A stretch of 64,000 nucleotides of DNA, taken from UBA7332 sp051648105. GTDB taxonomy: Bacteria; Bacteroidota; Bacteroidia; Bacteroidales; UBA7332. Shown here piece after piece: positions 60,098 through 64,000 of this stretch. How positions within the stretch are numbered: the first letter of the stretch is position 1; every line of letters begins with the position of its first letter. The position numbers were made by a program, and so were the translations under genes. The stretch lies in contig JBOFEN010000085.1 of assembly GCA_051648105.1 (NCBI GenBank), positions 8,124 to 72,123 of the forward strand, written 5' to 3'. The notes below the pieces were generated by a model, which was given only the letters and a program-made list of their open reading frames with translations, made no database searches and was not told the origin of the DNA.

Positions 60098-62239
60098 ATG
60101 AATCCAATTACAAAGACGATTGAGCTTGGTGATGGCAGGACCATTACCCTCGAGACTGGTAAGCTTGCTAAGCAGGCAGACGGTTCGGTAATGCTTCGCA
60201 TGAACAACACTATGTTGTTGGCTACTGTTTGTACGGCAAAGGATGCTGTGCCAGGTACTGATTTTATGCCATTATCGGTAGATTATAAAGAGAAATTTGC
60301 ATCTAATGGACGTTTCCCTGGTGGATTCACGAAAAGAGAAGGACGTGCCTCAGACTATGAGATCTTGGTTTCTCGTTTGATAGACCGCGCATTGAGACCT
60401 CTTTTCCCAGATGATTATCATGCAGACACATTCGTGAATGTGACTCTTTACTCGTCAGATGGAGAGGATATGCCTGATGCATTAGCAGGTTTGGCTGCTT
60501 CTGCTGCTTTGGCAGTTTCAGATATTCCATTTAATGGTCCTATTTCAGAGGTTCGCGTGGCTCGTATTAATGGCGAGTTCAAGCTTAACCCAACTTTTGC
60601 TGAGTTGGCTACTGCTGATATGGATGTTGTTGTAGCTGCTACAATGGACAACATTATGATGGTTGAGGGTGAGATGAAGGAGGTTTCAGAGGCGGATCTT
60701 TTGAGCGCTATGAAATTTGCTCACGACGCTATTAGAGTTCAATGTCAGGCTCAAATCGAGTTGGCTGAGATGGTTGGCTCTACAGTTAAGCGTACTTACT
60801 GTCACGAAGAAAACAACGAAGAGGTTCGCAAAGCTGTATGGGATGCTTGTTATGACAAAGCATACGCAGTAGCTAGCTCTTGTAATAATGATAAACATGC
60901 TCGTGGTGACGCTTTCCAAGCTGTTGTTGCAGAGTTTGTAGAGGCTTATAAAGCAGAGAAGGGTGAAGAGGCTTACGCTGAAGTGAAAGCTCTTATTGCT
61001 CGTTACTATCATGATGTTGAGAAGGAGGCTATGCGCCGCTCAATCCTTGATGAAGGAAAACGTCTTGATGGTCGTAAGACAACTGAGATCCGCCAGATCT
61101 GGTGTGAGACTGGTTACCTACCAGGACCTCACGGTTCGGCTCTATTTACACGTGGTGAGACTCAGTCTTTGACTTCAGTTACTTTGGGGTCAAAAATGGA
61201 TGAGAAACTAGTTGACGAGGCTCTTCTTCGTTCGAAAGAGAGATTCTTGTTGCACTACAACTTCCCTCCATTCTCAACAGGTGAAGCTCGTCCTAGCCGT
61301 GGTGTAGGTCGTCGTGAAATTGGACATGGTAACTTGGCATTCCGTGCCTTGAAACCAATGATCCCTGCTAACTGTCCATACACTGTTCGTATTGTTTCTG
61401 ACATCCTTGAGTCAAATGGATCTTCATCTATGGCAACAGTGTGTGCAGGTACATTGGCTTTGATGGATGCTGGTGTTCAGATTCAGAAGCCAGTTTCTGG
61501 TATCGCAATGGGATTGATCACAGACAAAGGCAACACTAAGTTTGCTGTTCTTTCTGATATCTTAGGTGATGAAGATCACTTGGGTGATATGGACTTTAAA
61601 GTTACTGGTACTAAAGATGGTATTACAGCAACTCAGATGGATATTAAAGTAGACGGTTTGTCATACGAGATTCTTGAGACAGCATTGAATCAAGCTCGTG
61701 ATGGTCGTTTGCATATTCTAGATAAGATAACAGAATGTATGGAGACTCCACGCGAAGAGGTTAAGTCACATGCTCCTCGTGTTGAGGTTGTGATGATTCC
61801 TAAGGAGTTGATCGGTGCAGTTATCGGACCTGGTGGAAAAATTATTCAAGGTATTCAAGAGGAGTCAGGTGCAGTAGTTACTATTGAAGAGGTTGACGGC
61901 ATGGGTCGTTGTGAGATCTCTGCAAATAATGGCGATGCAATGAACATGGCTCTAACTAAAATACGTGCTATTGTAGCACAACCAGAGATTGGCGAGGTAT
62001 ACGACTCTAGAGTTAAATCTATCAAGGAGTTTGGTGCATTCGTTGAGTTCATGCCAGGAAAAGAGGGATTACTTCATATCTCAGAAATTTCATGGGAGCG
62101 TCTTGAGACAATGGATCACTCTGGTTTGAAAGAAGGAGACGAACTACAAGTAAAATTGTTGGATGTAGATAAGAAGACAGGTAAATTCAAACTGTCAAGA
62201 AAGGTGTTGACACCACGCCCTCCTCGTTCTGAGAAGTGA
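60098..62239 (+). CDS. pnp: Polyribonucleotide nucleotidyltransferase (PNPase)
   Basis: A full-length 713-residue 3'-5' phosphorolytic exoribonuclease. Two RNase PH domains (about 10-140 and 320-545) contain FPGGFTKREGRASDYEILVS and LHYNFPPFSTGEARPSRG, then catalytic VLSDILGDEDHLGDMDFK. A KH domain follows at about 560-620 (IPKELIGAVIGPGGKIIQGI) and an S1 domain at about 630-700 (IKEFGAFVEFMPGKEGLLHI). It works in RNA turnover. Single gene with its own promoter and terminator. Confidence 0.98.
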   Translation: MNPITKTIELGDGRTITLETGKLAKQADGSVMLRMNNTMLLATVCTAKDAVPGTDFMPLSVDYKEKFASNGRFPGGFTKREGRASDYEILVSRLIDRALRPLFPDDYHADTFVNVTLYSSDGEDMPDALAGLAASAALAVSDIPFNGPISEVRVARINGEFKLNPTFAELATADMDVVVAATMDNIMMVEGEMKEVSEADLLSAMKFAHDAIRVQCQAQIELAEMVGSTVKRTYCHEENNEEVRKAVWDACYDKAYAVASSCNNDKHARGDAFQAVVAEFVEAYKAEKGEEAYAEVKALIARYYHDVEKEAMRRSILDEGKRLDGRKTTEIRQIWCETGYLPGPHGSALFTRGETQSLTSVTLGSKMDEKLVDEALLRSKERFLLHYNFPPFSTGEARPSRGVGRREIGHGNLAFRALKPMIPANCPYTVRIVSDILESNGSSSMATVCAGTLALMDAGVQIQKPVSGIAMGLITDKGNTKFAVLSDILGDEDHLGDMDFKVTGTKDGITATQMDIKVDGLSYEILETALNQARDGRLHILDKITECMETPREEVKSHAPRVEVVMIPKELIGAVIGPGGKIIQGIQEESGAVVTIEEVDGMGRCEISANNGDAMNMALTKIRAIVAQPEIGEVYDSRVKSIKEFGAFVEFMPGKEGLLHISEISWERLETMDHSGLKEGDELQVKLLDVDKKTGKFKLSRKVLTPRPPRSEK

Positions 62240-62277
62240 CGTTAAAATCTAAGTTAAGAAAAGACCAAATTATTGAT

Positions 62278-62304
62278 AAAGCCTCCCTTTCTAAGGGGGG
62301 CTTT
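62278..62304 (+). terminator. Terminator of pnp
   Basis: AAAGCCTCCCTT pairs with AAGGGGGGCTTT (one G-U) around a very short loop, followed by ATTTGTTCTT. Confidence 0.8.
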
Positions 62305-62344
62305 ATTTGTTCTTATACATATGTGTTATTCCAAAAAATAGTTT

Positions 62345-62352
62345 TAATTTTG
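62345..62352 (+). promoter_or_regulatory. -7 box for pgk
   Basis: TAATTTTG matches TAnnTTTG, 58 bases before the pgk ATG. Confidence 0.5.
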
Positions 62353-62410
62353 TGGGTGTAAAGTGTCTATATGTCACATTTTACTTATTCATTCTAAACA
62401 CTGAATTTAT

Positions 62411-63676
62411 ATGCAAACAATTAGCCAATTCAATTTTGCCGGCAAGAAGGCATTCGTTCGAGTGGACTTCAACGTTCCATTGAACGCAGATTTCAAAATT
62501 ACGGATGATACGCGTATTCGCGCTGCGTTGCCTACGCTTAAGAAAATCTTGGCAGACGGAGGAAGTATAATTATTGGTTCTCACTTGGGTCGTCCAAAAA
62601 AAGGTCCAGAAGATAAGTTCTCACTAAAACATATCTTGGCTCACGTGTCAGAACTATTGGGTGTTCAGGTTCAATTTGCTAATGACTGCATGGGTGCTGA
62701 AGCTGCTGAAAAATCAGCTGCTTTGAAACCAGGTGAAGTGTTGGTATTGGAAAACCTTCGTTTTTATGCAGAAGAAGAAGGCAAGCCTCGCGGTTTAGCT
62801 GAAGATGCATCTAGCGAAGAGAAAGCTGAAGCTAAGAAATTGGTGAAAGAGAGCCAAAAAGCATTCACTGCTAAATTGGCTTCATATGCAGATTGTTATG
62901 TAAACGATGCATTTGGTACTGCTCACCGCGCTCACGCTTCTACTGCTTTGATCGCTGCTCACTTCGCTGCTGAAAACAAAATGTTTGGTTTCTTGATGCA
63001 GAATGAGGTTGATGCTGTTGAGAAAGTATTGAAAACAGCTCAGAAGCCTGTTACTGCTATCATCGGTGGTGCTAAAGTATCGTCAAAAATTACTATCATA
63101 GAGAACCTATTGGATAAAGTAGATAACCTTATCATTGCTGGTGGTATGGCATTTACATTCTCTAAAGCAATGGGCGGAAACATCGGTTCTTCTCTTTGTG
63201 AGGATGAAATGTTGGATTTGGCTAGAACTATCATGGCTAAAGCTAAAGCAAATGGTGTAAACCTATTGTTGCCAACTGACTGTGTAGCTGCTGATAAGTT
63301 TGCTGCTGATGCAAACACTCAGATCTGTTCAGATAAGAATGTTCCTGAAGGATGGTTGGGTCTAGATATGGGTCCTGATTCTATCGAGGCTGTTAAGTCT
63401 GTTATCCTTGCTTCAAAAACAATCCTATGGAATGGTCCTGCTGGAGTATTCGAATTTGAGAAGTTTGCAGCTGGATCAAAAGCTGTAGCTGAGGCTATCG
63501 CTCAGTCTACTCAAAACGGAGCTTTCTCACTTATCGGTGGTGGTGACTCAGTTGCTTGTATCAACCAGTTTGGTTATGCAGACAAAGTGAGCTATATCTC
63601 AACTGGTGGTGGTGCACTTCTTGAGTTTATCGAAGGACGTGTTCTTCCAGGTATCGAAGCTATTCGCGGGTATTAA
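62411..63676 (+). CDS. pgk: Phosphoglycerate kinase
   Basis: A 421-residue glycolytic kinase making ATP from 1,3-bisphosphoglycerate. The substrate-binding RVDFNVPLN lies near residues 17-25, HLGRPK at about 59-64, and VNDAFGTAHRAHAST in the middle. The ATP side has GGAKVSSKI, ILWNGPAGVFEFEKF and IGGGDSVACI. It is slightly longer than most bacterial Pgk (about 395) owing to an insertion around 115-145 (GKPRGLAEDASSEEKAEAKK). Single gene between pnp and a strong terminator. Confidence 0.98.
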   Translation: MQTISQFNFAGKKAFVRVDFNVPLNADFKITDDTRIRAALPTLKKILADGGSIIIGSHLGRPKKGPEDKFSLKHILAHVSELLGVQVQFANDCMGAEAAEKSAALKPGEVLVLENLRFYAEEEGKPRGLAEDASSEEKAEAKKLVKESQKAFTAKLASYADCYVNDAFGTAHRAHASTALIAAHFAAENKMFGFLMQNEVDAVEKVLKTAQKPVTAIIGGAKVSSKITIIENLLDKVDNLIIAGGMAFTFSKAMGGNIGSSLCEDEMLDLARTIMAKAKANGVNLLLPTDCVAADKFAADANTQICSDKNVPEGWLGLDMGPDSIEAVKSVILASKTILWNGPAGVFEFEKFAAGSKAVAEAIAQSTQNGAFSLIGGGDSVACINQFGYADKVSYISTGGGALLEFIEGRVLPGIEAIRGY

Positions 63677-63698
63677 TCCAAACGGATAATACATATTG

Positions 63699-63730
63699 TA
63701 GGGCTCTCCAATTTATTTTGGAGAGCCCTA
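63699..63730 (+). terminator. Terminator of pgk
   Basis: A perfect 13-bp stem TAGGGCTCTCCAA with a 6-base loop, followed by TTGTTTTAT. Confidence 0.88.
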
Positions 63731-63805
63731 TTGTTTTATACACTAATCTTAGTTGTTTCAATATTCAACTACTGTGATAGTATAGTTAAATATGTTGAGT
63801 TAACT

Positions 63806-63944
63806 ATTTTGTAAAATTGCTTTAGGGGGTACAAATTTCAAACTCAGTGAGAAAAATATTCGTTTTTTCTATCTACATCCACTCATGTTAACAGTTGCGA
63901 TGTCTGTTGTTTACATAATTATTAATGAATAGTCGAGTAGATGC
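63806..63944. repeat. Interspersed repeat, copy C (left part; right limit unclear)
   Basis: 63806-63851 matches copy A (6375-6420) in 44 of 46 bases. 63850-63879, including TTTTTTCTATCTACAT, matches copy B (7111-7139). No right end like those of A and B was recognised before the window ends, so the copy is truncated or differently built. The final bases 63945-64000 show nothing further. Confidence 0.6.
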
Positions 63945-64000
63945 TTTTTTTGATAGAAAGAATCCAAATATTAGACTGTTTTTAAGATAAAATCCATTGG

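Overview
The window comes from a low-GC member of the Bacteroidota, most likely a carbohydrate-degrading Bacteroidales species; genus and species cannot be fixed from sequence alone. The evidence is a SusC/SusD pair, Bacteroidetes-type promoters (-33 TTTG, -7 TAnnTTTG) before many genes, a Rho factor with a long charged N-terminal insertion, MenG for menaquinone, and weak Shine-Dalgarno sequences.

Layout. 1-564: 5' part of a Fic-family gene running off the left edge, with a palindrome upstream. 786-6166 (minus): aldo/keto reductase, alkaline phosphatase and TcdA, then a VanZ-like protein, a PspC-domain protein and a PadR regulator. 6205-7403: 1.2 kb without genes, holding two copies of a short interspersed repeat; the left end of a third copy lies near the right edge (63806). 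7404-29119: a pectin (galacturonan) utilisation region in three transcription units: uxaC (minus); divergently lacI-type regulator, uxaB, uxaA, GH28 and DUF4861; then GH105, SusC, SusD, a surface glycan-binding protein, CE8 pectin methylesterase, an alpha/beta-hydrolase esterase, GH43 and a CE12 acetylesterase. A sulfatase follows under its own promoter. 30899-38326: small accessory genes (DMT exporter, ABM monooxygenase, flavin-binding protein, an unusual lipoprotein, an OYE-family enzyme with a divergent IclR regulator) and an array of 22-bp iterons. 38327-41392: tRNA-Asp, a broken GIY-YIG nuclease gene, a tRNA-Asp relic, an isolated Cas1-like gene without its catalytic residues, and a tyrosine phenol-lyase gene. 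41490-63676: mainly housekeeping genes: tgt, lptF/G-type permease, tRNA-Arg, dcu transporter, ftsE-like ATPase, rplU-rpmA, serS, rlmD, menG, a TlpA-like protein, rho, tilS, pabC-pabB, queE-queD, pnp and pgk.

How the genes work together. The outer-membrane SusC/SusD/SGBP complex would bind and import pectic oligosaccharides. Esterases (CE8, CE12, alpha/beta hydrolase) strip methyl and acetyl groups, GH28, GH105 and GH43 release sugars, and UxaC, UxaB and UxaA convert galacturonate to 2-keto-3-deoxygluconate. No polysaccharide lyase, no KDG kinase or aldolase, and no hybrid two-component or sigma/anti-sigma regulator is present here. The visible regulator is the LacI-type protein, with two near-identical palindromes in the uxaC/lacI divergent promoter.

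Most unusual points: (1) a full-length type II-like Cas1 with all three metal-binding residues replaced and no other cas gene or array; (2) beside it, a GIY-YIG nuclease pseudogene between tRNA-Asp and a degenerate tRNA-Asp 3' copy; (3) 22-bp-period TACGTACGTATTT iterons at two distant loci with the same flank; (4) a perfect 22-bp palindrome upstream of the HTH-Fic gene; (5) tyrosine phenol-lyase in a Bacteroidales-like genome. Family assignments and alignments were made from memory without database searches.
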